Counted from the first letter of the stretch, positions 1 to 7,992 are shown. The stretch is DNA of 28,931 bases from Anaerolineae bacterium (GCA_020853075.1 JADYZS010000424.1:1-28931); one strand, 5' to 3'. Notes: a model not told the origin generated them from the sequence alone. Numbers and translations are program-made.

Positions 1-1250
1 GCCTCCACATCAGAATATTCCTTGTTCCCGGCCAGGTTCCTCATCTCGTGGGGGTCATTCTCCCGGTCAAAGAGGAGGGGATCAACCTCGTGGTTGCGCC
101 AGCGAGCATAGACCCAACGCTCGGTTCTGACACCCCGCCAGAAGCCGAGCCACTTGGTCCGGTTAGGCCAGCCTATCGCCTCGTTTTGCAGATAGACCGA
201 ATCAGCCCAAGGCCCTTCCTGTCCGAGGACGGCGTGGGATAGATCCATGCCCCGCACTGTACCAGGGATGGCGAGTTCGCACAGACTCAACAGCGTCGGC
301 ATGATGTCCACCGTGTTCAAGAGGGCGCGCGTCCGCTGCCCAGGGCGGACTTTAGCCGGATAACGCAGCAGGAAAGGGACGTGGATGGCTTCTTCGTAGG
401 GCGAGGCTTTGGAGCAGCGTTTGGTGTGATGCAGCCATTGATCCCAGGGCTTGCCGAAACCGTGGCTGCTCAGGTGGTCGCCATGGTCGGAGGTGAAGAC
501 CACGATGGTCTTTTCGGCCAGGCCGAGGCGATCCAAAGCCGCCAGGAGGCAGCCCATTTGTGCGTCTAGCGCGGTCACGCAGCCGTAGTACAGGGCGATC
601 TCCTTGCGGGCGAAGGCTTCCATCTGCACTGGCACATTGGGAGGAACGTCCACCGACGCCGGATCGTAGGTGTTGAACTCCTCCGGGAACTGGTTGTAAG
701 GCCAGTGGGGCGGTTCCCACGCCAGAACCACGGCGAAGGGCGCCCCATCGTTCTGCCTCTGATGTTCCTCCATGAAACGGATTACCAGGGAAACCTCGCC
801 CGCCGGTGACCAGCAGCCGAAGGGGATCGGCCCGCGTTCGTTCTCATGATACTGGTTTTTCCAATAGCCGCCGCGGGCGATGTTGTAGGCGGCCATGTAA
901 TCAAAGCCGTAGCGTTTCTCCTCTGGATAGGGGCCATAGCCCAGGTGCCACTTGCCGATGAAGCCGGTGTGGTAGCCCGCCTCCTTGAGCACCTGGGGCA
1001 AGGTGATCTGGTCACGCCACAACATATACTCGTTGTCAAGCGCGCCGTTCTGGTGAGCGTATCGCCCCGTCAGCAACGCGCCGCGATAGGGCGTACAGAG
1101 GGGATAGCCGGAGAAGGCCTGGTCAAAGATGATCCCTTCCGCGGCCAGACGATCCAGGTGCGGCGTGCGGACAACCGCGTTGTGGCTACATCCCACCGCG
1201 CTGTATCGCAACTGGTCGGCAAAAACGAAGAGGATGTTAGGTCGGCTCAT
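1..1250 (-). CDS. Sulfatase, formylglycine-dependent (3' end beyond window)
   Basis: Hydrolyses a sulfate ester, substrate not predictable. The frame runs from ATG at 1250 to the window edge without a stop, about 416 residues. Family features are in order: an N-terminal NILFVFADQ with the metal-binding Asp near residue 12; the C-x-P-x-R maturation motif CTPYR, with Cys52 the residue oxidised to formylglycine; IGKWHLG with Lys100 and His102; and FTSDHGD around 252-258 with the Asp/His metal site. The last visible part, LFDRENDPHEMRNLAG, matches the usual C-terminal sulfatase ending, so only a short tail is missing. Tyr rather than the common Ser/Ala follows Pro in the signature, which the family tolerates. 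No signal peptide is seen, so it is probably cytoplasmic. The start lies 6 bases after the transporter stop, so the two are probably translationally coupled. Confidence 0.93.
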   Translation of the reverse strand, partial: MSRPNILFVFADQLRYSAVGCSHNAVVRTPHLDRLAAEGIIFDQAFSGYPLCTPYRGALLTGRYAHQNGALDNEYMLWRDQITLPQVLKEAGYHTGFIGKWHLGYGPYPEEKRYGFDYMAAYNIARGGYWKNQYHENERGPIPFGCWSPAGEVSLVIRFMEEHQRQNDGAPFAVVLAWEPPHWPYNQFPEEFNTYDPASVDVPPNVPVQMEAFARKEIALYYGCVTALDAQMGCLLAALDRLGLAEKTIVVFTSDHGDHLSSHGFGKPWDQWLHHTKRCSKASPYEEAIHVPFLLRYPAKVRPGQRTRALLNTVDIMPTLLSLCELAIPGTVRGMDLSHAVLGQEGPWADSVYLQNEAIGWPNRTKWLGFWRGVRTERWVYARWRNHEVDPLLFDRENDPHEMRNLAGNKEYSDVE

Positions 1251-1256
1251 CCAATA

Positions 1257-2309
1257 TCATCTTCCGAACAACAGCCACGCCAGGCCGAAAGCGAGGACGG
1301 TGTTGAAGGCCGTCGCCACCAGATATACCAGCAAAGGTCTCCCGCCGATGGTGCGTAACTCGCGCAGCGAAAGGCTCCAGCCGATACCGACGAAGGCGAG
1401 GGTAAAGGCCCAACTGCGCAGGGCGTTGATGTCTTTGATCTGCGCCTTATCAAACAGGCCGAGGGAGGTAAGCGCCGAAACCAGGACGAACCCCAGGACG
1501 AACTTGGGGAAGCGCTCCCAGATGAGCCGGGCGCTGGGTCGCTCATCGGGGCGGCGCTCCTCTTTGAGGGCCCAATAGACGGCCAGCAGGAAAGCCGCCA
1601 CGCCGATCAGGGTATTCTGCGACAGTTTGACGATGGAGGCCACTTTGACCGCGGCCTCGCCATAGATAGTACCTGCTCCCACCACGGCGGCAGTCGTATC
1701 AATGTTGCCGCCGAACCAGGCTCCGGCCCACTCCGGCGTCATCCCGATGGCGGTGGCCGCGTAAGGCATCAGGATCATCAGCGGGAGGGCAGTGAGGATG
1801 ACCAACGTTGTGACGTAGGCCAGTTGTTCCTTCTTTGCCAACACCGCGCCACCCGCGGCGATGGCCGCCGAGACGCCGCAGATAGAGACCGCGGCGCACA
1901 TCACCGCCCGCAGTTTGCTATCTAGTTTCAGCACGCCGCCCAGCCACCAGGTGAACAAGAATACTGCCGCGACCATGATCACTGCCTGGATCATACCTCG
2001 TGCACCCACGCTCATGATCTGGGTGAGATTGACGCTCGCTCCCAATAACACCAGGCCGATCTTGATAAAAAACTCGGTGCGGAAGGCGCTGTTCAATCTC
2101 TCTTTGACGCCGAGGGCGCTGGCGATTAGGTTGGCTCCTAGCCCCAGAACCGCTGCCCAAAGCGGGTACTCTATGGCGGCTGGATTCCACTTGGCGGTGG
2201 CAAACTGGTTGGTCAGCACCGCCAGGGCAACCAAGACGATGGCCGAAGCGACGAGATCCGGAACCTTGCCCCAACGCACCGGCCTGACTAGCGGCTCTGT
2301 TCGTTGCAT
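1257..2309 (-). CDS. YeiH/UPF0324-family membrane protein, putative sulfate exporter
   Basis: A 350-residue integral membrane protein with about ten hydrophobic segments, of the family annotated as putative sulfate exporters (YeiH). Recognised from the pattern of glycine-rich helices, including a conserved-looking segment with NIDTTAAVVGAG and VASIVKLSQN. I chose ATG 2309 rather than the upstream in-frame start at 2396 because AGGAGA lies 5-6 bases before it, and the extra 29 residues are non-hydrophobic and lie in another frame over the upstream peptide gene. The gene follows the 36-aa peptide by 11 bases and precedes the sulfatase by 6, so the three should be one operon. The exporter role is a family annotation with little direct proof; linkage to a sulfatase fits handling of released sulfate, but that is inference. 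Confidence 0.88.
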   Translation of the reverse strand: MQRTEPLVRPVRWGKVPDLVASAIVLVALAVLTNQFATAKWNPAAIEYPLWAAVLGLGANLIASALGVKERLNSAFRTEFFIKIGLVLLGASVNLTQIMSVGARGMIQAVIMVAAVFLFTWWLGGVLKLDSKLRAVMCAAVSICGVSAAIAAGGAVLAKKEQLAYVTTLVILTALPLMILMPYAATAIGMTPEWAGAWFGGNIDTTAAVVGAGTIYGEAAVKVASIVKLSQNTLIGVAAFLLAVYWALKEERRPDERPSARLIWERFPKFVLGFVLVSALTSLGLFDKAQIKDINALRSWAFTLAFVGIGWSLSLRELRTIGGRPLLVYLVATAFNTVLAFGLAWLLFGR

Positions 2310-2320
2310 GGGATCTCCTT

Positions 2321-2431
2321 TCACCAGGGTACGCGCGCCAGGATGCCCAGATAGACAAGGGCGATAAGGGCCAGACCCGCGATAACCGACCACCAATCTT
2401 CACCGATGCGGGAGAGGGGGTTATTATCCAT
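2321..2431 (-). CDS. 36-residue single-helix membrane peptide upstream of YeiH transporter
   Basis: A short frame from ATG 2431 to TGA 2321. It begins MDNNPLSRIGEDWWSV, continues with a hydrophobic helix rich in Ile, Ala and Leu (residues 16-32), and ends LARVPW. AAAGGA lies about ten bases before the ATG, a proper ribosome binding site. The stop is 11 bases before the transporter ATG, and the transporter ribosome binding site directly follows this stop. From memory, longer YeiH homologues in other bacteria begin with a similar EDWW-type first helix, so this may be the first helix of the transporter encoded separately. The two frames differ, so they are not fused unless by frameshift. Existence of the gene is well supported; the role is inference. 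Confidence 0.7.
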   Translation of the reverse strand: MDNNPLSRIGEDWWSVIAGLALIALVYLGILARVPW

Positions 2432-2509
2432 GTTCGGTGTATCCTTTCAGATGGTTCATTGGAGGGAGAGTGCGGCAATTGCGACCTGGATGCCGATGCA
2501 ATCGTTAGC

Positions 2510-2974
2510 CTATGAAGATGGGATGGTATTCAAATCACCTAAGAAGTGGTCGCGGTCGTCCTTCTCTGCGATCTTCTCTCCGGCCCCCCGCGCCAAGGCG
2601 ACGTATCTCTCGGCATCGCTCTTCTTCCCCGCCACCATAGAGGCTCTTGCCAGCGCCTCGTACGCGTAAGCCAGGTCAAAATCGCCGATCCCGTTCTGCT
2701 GACATATCTCCAGACACCTTCGGGCATGGTAGAGGGCAGGTTCCGGCCTCTTCAACACGGCATACACACGAGAGATTTGCCACTCGCCCCGCGCGAAGTG
2801 TACCGGCGTGCCGATCACCCCCCAATGATAGCGGGACGCGTGGGCGGTGTGGATCATCTCGTCGTCTTCTTCCCTGGCGCGTTGCTTCTTGTCCAGCAAG
2901 TCCCAGGTGCGGTTGAAACAGTCAACGGCCAATCGCCTGTGCTGTTCTACGGTTGGCTGCTCACCGTTCTTCAT
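2510..2974 (-). CDS. Small TPR-like helical protein of unknown function
   Basis: A 154-residue soluble protein beginning MKNGEQPTVEQHRRLAV. Segments such as EPALYHARRCLEICQ and DLAYAYEALARASMVAGK have the alternating helix pattern of tetratricopeptide repeats. The central HASRYHWGVIGTPVHFARGEWQISRVY stretch is unlike a TPR and looks like a family-specific motif. I recognise this as a widespread family of hypothetical proteins with no assigned role. Start 2974 is preferred because GGGGG lies four bases upstream and the gene then overlaps the glycosyltransferase end by 14 bases; ATG 2992 is an alternative. It is the last gene of the glycosyltransferase operon, though it may not share its function. 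Confidence 0.8.
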   Translation of the reverse strand: MKNGEQPTVEQHRRLAVDCFNRTWDLLDKKQRAREEDDEMIHTAHASRYHWGVIGTPVHFARGEWQISRVYAVLKRPEPALYHARRCLEICQQNGIGDFDLAYAYEALARASMVAGKKSDAERYVALARGAGEKIAEKDDRDHFLGDLNTIPSS

Positions 2975-4196
2975 CTGACCCCCTATGTCCATTCCAAATA
3001 TCCTCGTACAATGCCAGCGTTTTCCGGCCGATGGCAGGCCAGGAATGCCGTTCCTCGGCCAGTTGCCTGGCTCTCTCTCCCATTTTGTGGCAGCGGGCAG
3101 GATCGGACAGAAGCGTCGCCACTCCGTCGGCCAACGCGGCCTCGTCGCCTGGCCGGACAACCAGGCCGGTGATTCCGTTTTCCACTAACTCCGGCAGACC
3201 CCCCACGGCTGTCACGACGACGGGGCGAGCATAGCCGTAAGCAGTGACGAGGACGGCGCTAAGAGAAATGTCCAGATAGGGCAAGACGACCAAATCAGCG
3301 GCACAGAAATAGGTTGGCACCAATTCGCTGGGAATGTAGCGGGTGTGCATGGCGACGTGCGCTCCCAGGCCCAGGTCGGCGATGAGACGCTGGTACGGCG
3401 CCAGCGGCTCCATCGGCTCCCCGGCAACGAGAAGGTGCATGTCGGGCACGCGCTCCCGCACCATGGGGAGGCTGCGCAGGAGGGCTCCTAACCCTTTGTA
3501 GGGCTTGATGAGGCCGAAGAATAGGGCTACCGGCTTATCTGGGTCTAAACCCAACTGGGCCCGCGCTTCTTTCTGGGGGAGGGGTGGGCCGGAGAAGGAG
3601 CCCAGGTCACCCATGGATACCTGGTACACGCGCTCCGTGGCCGCGCCAAGCGCGACGACGCTCTCACGGTTTGCGGCGCTGTGTACGATGATGGCGTCGG
3701 TGGAGGCATAAAGCCAGCGACGCTGCGCCCGCTCCCAGCCCAGGAGCAGCACCCGCCAACCTTGGGGATTGCGGGGCATTATGTCGTGAGCCGTGAAGAC
3801 GACGCGCCAGCCTCGCTGCCGCCACTGGCGATACAGAAGGGCATCAAACCAGGGGATGAGCGACCATTGCACGTGGACAATGCCCGGCGAGCGGCGGCCC
3901 AACTCGCGCGTGAGATTTAGCATTTCAAAAGGGTACGACAGCGCCTTCAACAGACGGCGTAGCCGGGGCACCGAACGGACACGATTGGTCAGAGGGCGCA
4001 GCAGGGGATGGTCAAAAAGAGTGAAGAAGATGTGGCGTTCACATACGCAAGGATCTGGGACAACCGGCTCAAAGAGATAGGGGGACGTGACCCATTCTAC
4101 CTTTGCGCCGAGGCCGGCTAGAGCCTGGCACAAGTTCGCGTCGTAATAAGGGGTAAAGTTACCCGGATCCAAGATCAACACCGGAAAGGTGGGCAT
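2961..4196 (-). CDS. Glycosyltransferase, GT-B fold, family 4-like
   Basis: A 411-residue GT-B glycosyltransferase that would transfer a sugar from a nucleotide donor to a surface polysaccharide or glycolipid acceptor; donor and acceptor unknown. The N-terminal acceptor domain ends near residue 200. The C-terminal donor domain has VALFFGLIKPYKGLG, PYLDISLSAVLVTA and RPVVVTAVGGLPELVENG, the last being the typical family 4 phosphate/sugar-binding stretch. The usual E-x7-E pair is not conserved: the aligned positions are in ISLSAVLVTA, without either Glu. ATG 4196 is chosen over GTG 4202 because GAGG lies eight bases upstream; it starts 2 bases after the methyltransferase stop. No membrane segment, so cytoplasmic or peripheral. 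Confidence 0.88.
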   Translation of the reverse strand: MPTFPVLILDPGNFTPYYDANLCQALAGLGAKVEWVTSPYLFEPVVPDPCVCERHIFFTLFDHPLLRPLTNRVRSVPRLRRLLKALSYPFEMLNLTRELGRRSPGIVHVQWSLIPWFDALLYRQWRQRGWRVVFTAHDIMPRNPQGWRVLLLGWERAQRRWLYASTDAIIVHSAANRESVVALGAATERVYQVSMGDLGSFSGPPLPQKEARAQLGLDPDKPVALFFGLIKPYKGLGALLRSLPMVRERVPDMHLLVAGEPMEPLAPYQRLIADLGLGAHVAMHTRYIPSELVPTYFCAADLVVLPYLDISLSAVLVTAYGYARPVVVTAVGGLPELVENGITGLVVRPGDEAALADGVATLLSDPARCHKMGERARQLAEERHSWPAIGRKTLALYEDIWNGHRGSDEER

Positions 4197-4198
4197 GT

Positions 4199-5314
4199 TC
4201 ACGTCCTCACAGCCTCAGCCCGCAGGCAATCGCCCTGTCCCAACCACGCCAGCACGCCGCTGGCAAGCCGGGACCCGGCGGCTATGACCGCATTGTTCCG
4301 CAGGTACGTACCTGCCGCAGACCGGCCACGCCGCTCATCCCAGATTATTTGCAGACTCCCGGCCAGCCCATGCTCGTTGGCAACAGGCCACACGCGCGTT
4401 GAGGCGAAGGCCGTCTCATCCAAGATGCGGCGCAGCGTCGTCGGGCTGAAGGCGTACAGGTGCCGCGGCGCATCCACGTGAAACCAACGCTCACGGAAAA
4501 GGCGTGCCCCTGGCCCTACGACGTTAGGAACCTCCAGCATCAACTGGCCTCCTAACTTCAGGAGACGATGGCAGGCGGCCAGCGCCCGCCTGGGAGAAGG
4601 GAGGTGTTCTAGCACGTGCCACAGGGTTATGACGTCAAACATCCCAGAGTCAAACCCGGCCAATTCCAAAGGTCCCTGGCGGACATCCAGCGCCCAAACC
4701 TCTCGTGCTCGCTCTACGCTGCGCGTATCCGTCTCTACGCCGTGCACCTCCCAACCCAGTGCCCGCATCGCCAGGAGATAAGCGCCGCTCCCGCAGCCCA
4801 CATCCAACAGACGGCCATGAGGCCGGTAACGCGGGACCATTTCCAGGCGGCCTCGCCACGGCAGGAGTGGCAAGGATAGGATGGCCTGCCACGCGGTACG
4901 CGTACCCCCTCTCTCCGCTGGGGAGAGGGTTGGGGTGAGGGGAGGTCGTGCTCTCACAGCCGACTCTCTATCGGAATCCTCGCCTTTGTCAGCCCCTGAT
5001 TCTAAGAAGGGATACCCCCGCCACACAGCCAGAGCCAGGTGGCTTGCCCGCTTCCGCCACCGGGTCTGGAGATTATCCGGTGCGACCACTGGTGGGCGAT
5101 ATGCATAATACTCCTCCGGCGGGTAATAGGCGGTCAGGTCTTCTGTTACCGGCCTGGGGTCAAGATAGACGAGGCCGCAGGACACGCAACGCACCAGACG
5201 GAAGGCGTGCGTTAGCCCTAAGACGCGGTCTCGTACCTGGGCTACCGGCGCCGGTGCGTCGGCCCCGCAGAGATCACAGGTCACGTGCTCAAGGCGCGGC
5301 TCAACTCCCTTCAT
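4199..5314 (-). CDS. Class I SAM methyltransferase with N-terminal zinc ribbon, interrupted by an in-frame repeat
   Basis: A 371-residue protein. The N-terminus has a zinc ribbon made of Cys13/Cys16 and Cys43/Cys46, then PPEEYYAYRP, as in methyltransferases of polysaccharide gene clusters. The SAM-binding motif LLDVGCGSGAYL is at 169-180, followed by the acidic post-I motif VHGVETD and later WHVLEHLPSP, typical of this group. Between them, residues about 106-140 form an atypical stretch containing PLTPTLSPAERGG, encoded by a known type of dispersed palindrome (4905-4944). The frame is preserved, so the protein could still be made with an extra loop. Start 5314 overlaps the upstream glycosyltransferase by 14 bases; a GTG about 30 bases later is a weaker alternative. 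Likely methylates a sugar or lipid intermediate of the same pathway (inference). Confidence 0.85.
   Translation of the reverse strand: MKGVEPRLEHVTCDLCGADAPAPVAQVRDRVLGLTHAFRLVRCVSCGLVYLDPRPVTEDLTAYYPPEEYYAYRPPVVAPDNLQTRWRKRASHLALAVWRGYPFLESGADKGEDSDRESAVRARPPLTPTLSPAERGGTRTAWQAILSLPLLPWRGRLEMVPRYRPHGRLLDVGCGSGAYLLAMRALGWEVHGVETDTRSVERAREVWALDVRQGPLELAGFDSGMFDVITLWHVLEHLPSPRRALAACHRLLKLGGQLMLEVPNVVGPGARLFRERWFHVDAPRHLYAFSPTTLRRILDETAFASTRVWPVANEHGLAGSLQIIWDERRGRSAAGTYLRNNAVIAAGSRLASGVLAWLGQGDCLRAEAVRT
4905..4944. repeat. Dispersed palindrome inside the methyltransferase coding sequence
   Basis: A pyrimidine-rich arm (4907-4916) and a purine-rich arm (4920-4929) pair around a 3-base loop with one G-T wobble, followed by GGTTGGGGTGAGGG. 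This matches a palindrome commonly seen between genes in many bacterial genomes, whose translation reads LTPTLSP-x-ERG. Here it is read in frame as residues about 124-137 of the methyltransferase. Confidence 0.75.
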
Positions 5315-6464
5315 TAAGGACCCGACGATACAGTTGGGCGATGCTCTCCGTCATGGTGGATGCCCGGAATCGTTCGTGGGCCCGGCGCGCGCCCGCTTGG
5401 GCGCGGCGCGCAGCCTCTTCCGGGTACGAGAGGGCTTCGTGGATGGCAGCAGCCAACGCGCCGGGGTCTGCCGGTGGGATTAACCAACCGTTTCCCCTAT
5501 CAGCCATCACCTCGGGGACGCCTCCCACCCGTGTTGCAACCACAGGCCTCGCCGCCGCCAATGCCTCCAGCACCACCATGCCAAATGATTCCTCTAGGGA
5601 TGGCACTGCCACCAGGTCACAGGCAGCCAGGAGTGACGGCACATCGTCGCGATAACCCAAGAAATCTACCGAGCCTGCAACCCCCAGCGTGGCTGCCTGT
5701 TGGGCCAGCCGCGCGCGCAATGAACCCTCGCCTGCCATCCATAGCCGCAGGCGAGGGTAAGTAGCAAGAAGGGTGGGCAATGCCTGCAGGAGATAGTGAT
5801 GCCCTTTCACCAACTCCAACCGCCCCACTGCCAGGAGAACCGGCTCGTCACCGGCAAGGCCCAGCGCCCGCCGCGTCTCGTCCCGGCTGCCGGCATGGCT
5901 CAAGAACGACGCGGCATCCAGGCCGTGGGGAACGACGACCACTCGCTCAGGCGATATTCCCGTAGCAAGAAGTTTCTGCCGCTGGAAGCCCGAGGGGACG
6001 AGGATCGCCGCTGCGCCTCGCAGGGCAAGCGTCTCCAATATTCGATAGAACCGTTTGGGCCATGACCCGCGCGTGAAGAGGCCGTGATCCGAGGCGATCC
6101 AGGGTACGCGCGCCTGGCGCGCGGCCCAACCCCCCAGGATGCTGCTCTTGTATTCGTGGGTGTGCAGTAGGGCAAACCCACCGGAACGCAGCCGTTGCGC
6201 TAACGCGCCGACCATCCTGGGGATTGCGCCCCAGCCGGCATCCCACTCTTCTGCCTCCCACCCATGCGCCCGCGCCCGCGCCACCAGCGGATGAAGGTCA
6301 TCAGATCCGCACTTGTTCTGCTCCGCGTGTTCGGCCCGGCATAGCACAGCGATGTTGACCGAGAAGCCTTCCGCAGGTAGATTCGCGGCCAACCGTAGGA
6401 TTTGCTGCTCCGGCCCCCAGATGTGCGAGCCCTGACGCAGATGCAGAACCTGCTGGCCGGTCAT
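5301..6464 (-). CDS. Glycosyltransferase family 4 (GT-B)
   Basis: A 387-residue glycosyltransferase, first gene of the operon. The N-terminal domain starts with VLHLRQGSHIWGPEQQ, the glycine-containing acceptor-side loop, and has LLHTHEYKSSILGG near residue 100. The donor domain has LLAVGRLELVKGHHYLL, then the E-x7-E motif in ESFGMVVLEALA (about 292-303), then RPVVATRVGGVPEVM. All key family 4 elements are present. Donor and acceptor are unknown; surface polysaccharide or glycolipid synthesis is likely. The in-frame TTG at 6500 is rejected because it lies in the -35 box of a strong promoter whose predicted transcript begins at or next to ATG 6464. The stop overlaps the next gene start by 14 bases. 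Confidence 0.92.
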   Translation of the reverse strand: MTGQQVLHLRQGSHIWGPEQQILRLAANLPAEGFSVNIAVLCRAEHAEQNKCGSDDLHPLVARARAHGWEAEEWDAGWGAIPRMVGALAQRLRSGGFALLHTHEYKSSILGGWAARQARVPWIASDHGLFTRGSWPKRFYRILETLALRGAAAILVPSGFQRQKLLATGISPERVVVVPHGLDAASFLSHAGSRDETRRALGLAGDEPVLLAVGRLELVKGHHYLLQALPTLLATYPRLRLWMAGEGSLRARLAQQAATLGVAGSVDFLGYRDDVPSLLAACDLVAVPSLEESFGMVVLEALAAARPVVATRVGGVPEVMADRGNGWLIPPADPGALAAAIHEALSYPEEAARRAQAGARRAHERFRASTMTESIAQLYRRVLNEGS

Positions 6465-6471
6465 GGGCTTG

Positions 6472-6500
6472 ATTCTAACCCCACAGGCGTAGTCTGTCAA
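6472..6500 (-). promoter_or_regulatory. Sigma70-type promoter for a leaderless transcript
   Basis: On the minus strand TTGACA (6500-6495), a 17-base spacer and TAGAAT (6477-6472). Only seven bases separate the -10 box from ATG 6464, so transcription should begin at or within a base or two of the start codon. No ribosome binding site can fit, which agrees with its absence. Confidence 0.72.
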
Positions 6501-6537
6501 GGAAGAACGACCTGCTCCGCTGGCTATGTCTCAGAAA

Positions 6538-6691
6538 CTGTCTGAAAAGTCCCGGCCATCGGTTGAAACCGACGGCAAATGGCTTAGCCCGTAGGGTACG
6601 GAGTACCTAAAAACCCGCAAAGCGGGTTTCTTGCACATACCAGCCGTCGGATTTTATCCGATGGCGGCCTGTTCCCGTACTTCTCAGACAG
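6538..6691. repeat. Composite palindromic repeat, copy A
   Basis: Outer arms CTGTCTGAAAAGT (6538-6550) and ACTTCTCAGACAG (6679-6691) pair with one mismatch. Inside are two imperfect palindromes built on CCATCGG..CCGACGG (6555-6576) and CCGTCGG..CCGATGG (6643-6665), which also pair with each other. The centre holds a hairpin AAACCCGC-AAA-GCGGGTTT (6611-6628). Copies B and C share the three-part core. It begins 4 bases after the stop of the oxidoreductase gene at 6696, so it may act as its transcript 3' end. The sequence between genes here holds nothing else. Confidence 0.8.
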
Positions 6692-6695
6692 CCTC

Positions 6696-7940
6696 TCAGA
6701 ATCCATAATGGGCGTTGATCTCATTTTGATAGGCGGAGACCTGGCCTGCCAGGACCTCATCCAGGGTTACCGTCCGGCCCAGGAGCGACGATTCAATCAT
6801 GGCGTAGGAGGCTGCCAGATCGCGCAATCCCTCCTTACCGCTTGTCTCCGGCGCGTGTCCGCTCTCAATCCCGCGCAGCCAGTCGTATTGCTGGATGGCC
6901 GAAGGATCTTGCAGTCCCAGGGGGAACCAGCGTCGTACATCTATGGGATCGGCGCGGGTGTGGAATAGTTGCAGCAGGTCGCCGCGAGTCCCGTCGTCCA
7001 GGTGAATCTGGCCGCCAACGATAGAGCCGGAAGTGCCGTAGAGGGCGAAGCCGCCAGGGATTGTGACCGGCGTACCGTGGAGTGCCCACGACCAAACCAG
7101 GTGCGCCACCGCGCCACTGGCGAAGGTGGCCGTGGCGAGGTAGGTGTCATCCACACCGCAGACGATTTCTTTTATCACCCGGCCCTCTGCATCCCGCAGG
7201 CGGCGTATCGGCTCTATGATCCTCACCTGAGCGGTGACCGTCTGCACTTCGCCGAGGATGTAGCGCAGCAGATCAAAGAGGTGCGGGCCGATGTCTATGG
7301 CCGCGCCTCCTCCTGCCTCCAATTTGCGGTGTCGCCAGGGTGTCTCGGCGACTATCTTATCTGGCGACCAGAGACCGCCCAGGCTGCCACCCACCGCCAA
7401 CTGCATTTGGCCCAACAGCCCGGAGTGCGCAGCCCAGCCGAGGGCACGCGTGCGGGGAGATGTCCGGATGTTCTCAAAGACGGCGAAGGTCAGGTGGCGG
7501 GCGCTGGCCTCCTCTACCATTCGCTGTGCCGCCTTGACGCTGATGGCGAGGGGTTTTTGGGTGAGAAGGTGGCGGCCCGACCGTAAAGCATCCAGCCCGA
7601 TCTGGTGGTGCATATAGACCGAGGTAAAGTCGTTGACGGCATCCACCCGGTTGTCGCGCAGCGCATCCCGATAATCGGTATAGATAGCGACGTCGCTCAC
7701 GTCCTGGAAGTCGCTAAGATACGTGTGCGGCGCAGCCAGAGGGTCGCCCGTGGCGGGGTCCAGCACAGGTGGCCTAGGCGGCGGGCCTTCGCCGCTCTTC
7801 AGAAACATCAAGGCATCGTCGCGCCGCCGCGCCACCAGCGCGACGATGTGAAAGTCCGCCCCTTTTTCCCGCAGAGCCTTGTAGCCCTGCAAGTGGGCGT
7901 TCAAGATGCGCCCACAGCCAACAATCGCGATGCGGATCAT
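6696..7940 (-). CDS. Gfo/Idh/MocA-family NAD(P)-dependent oxidoreductase
   Basis: A 414-residue oxidoreductase, somewhat longer than the usual 330-390. The N-terminal Rossmann fold begins IRIAIVGCGRILNAHLQGY with the GxGxxx nucleotide-binding loop at 8-13. The catalytic-lysine motif appears as LTQKPLA instead of the common EKP form, near residue 130. The C-terminal half carries a beta-sheet substrate domain including GGGAAIDIGPHLFDLLRY, where the Asp and His are typical of the family. An insertion around 48-75 (SGEGPPPRPPVLDPATGDP) explains the extra length. Substrates of this family are sugars, inositols and related polyols; which one applies is not visible. ATG 7940 is preceded by AAGGGA. 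Probably cotranscribed with the related gene upstream, 128 bases away, across a repeat. Confidence 0.9.
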   Translation of the reverse strand: MIRIAIVGCGRILNAHLQGYKALREKGADFHIVALVARRRDDALMFLKSGEGPPPRPPVLDPATGDPLAAPHTYLSDFQDVSDVAIYTDYRDALRDNRVDAVNDFTSVYMHHQIGLDALRSGRHLLTQKPLAISVKAAQRMVEEASARHLTFAVFENIRTSPRTRALGWAAHSGLLGQMQLAVGGSLGGLWSPDKIVAETPWRHRKLEAGGGAAIDIGPHLFDLLRYILGEVQTVTAQVRIIEPIRRLRDAEGRVIKEIVCGVDDTYLATATFASGAVAHLVWSWALHGTPVTIPGGFALYGTSGSIVGGQIHLDDGTRGDLLQLFHTRADPIDVRRWFPLGLQDPSAIQQYDWLRGIESGHAPETSGKEGLRDLAASYAMIESSLLGRTVTLDEVLAGQVSAYQNEINAHYGF

Positions 7941-7992
7941 CTATCCCTTGCCTTCGCGAGAAGATAATCGTGCGCGACGCTGCGCCGGGGGA

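Noticed and set aside
846..1578. Plus-strand open frames of 170 and 149 residues
   Set aside because: They lie across the sulfatase and transporter genes on the other strand and have no family features.
2309..2431. Single fused peptide-transporter gene through a programmed frameshift
   Set aside because: Each frame has its own ribosome binding site and start, and no slippery sequence was seen near the peptide stop.
6465..6500. TTG start at 6500 for the first glycosyltransferase
   Set aside because: The codon lies in the -35 box of a near-consensus promoter; transcription would begin after it.
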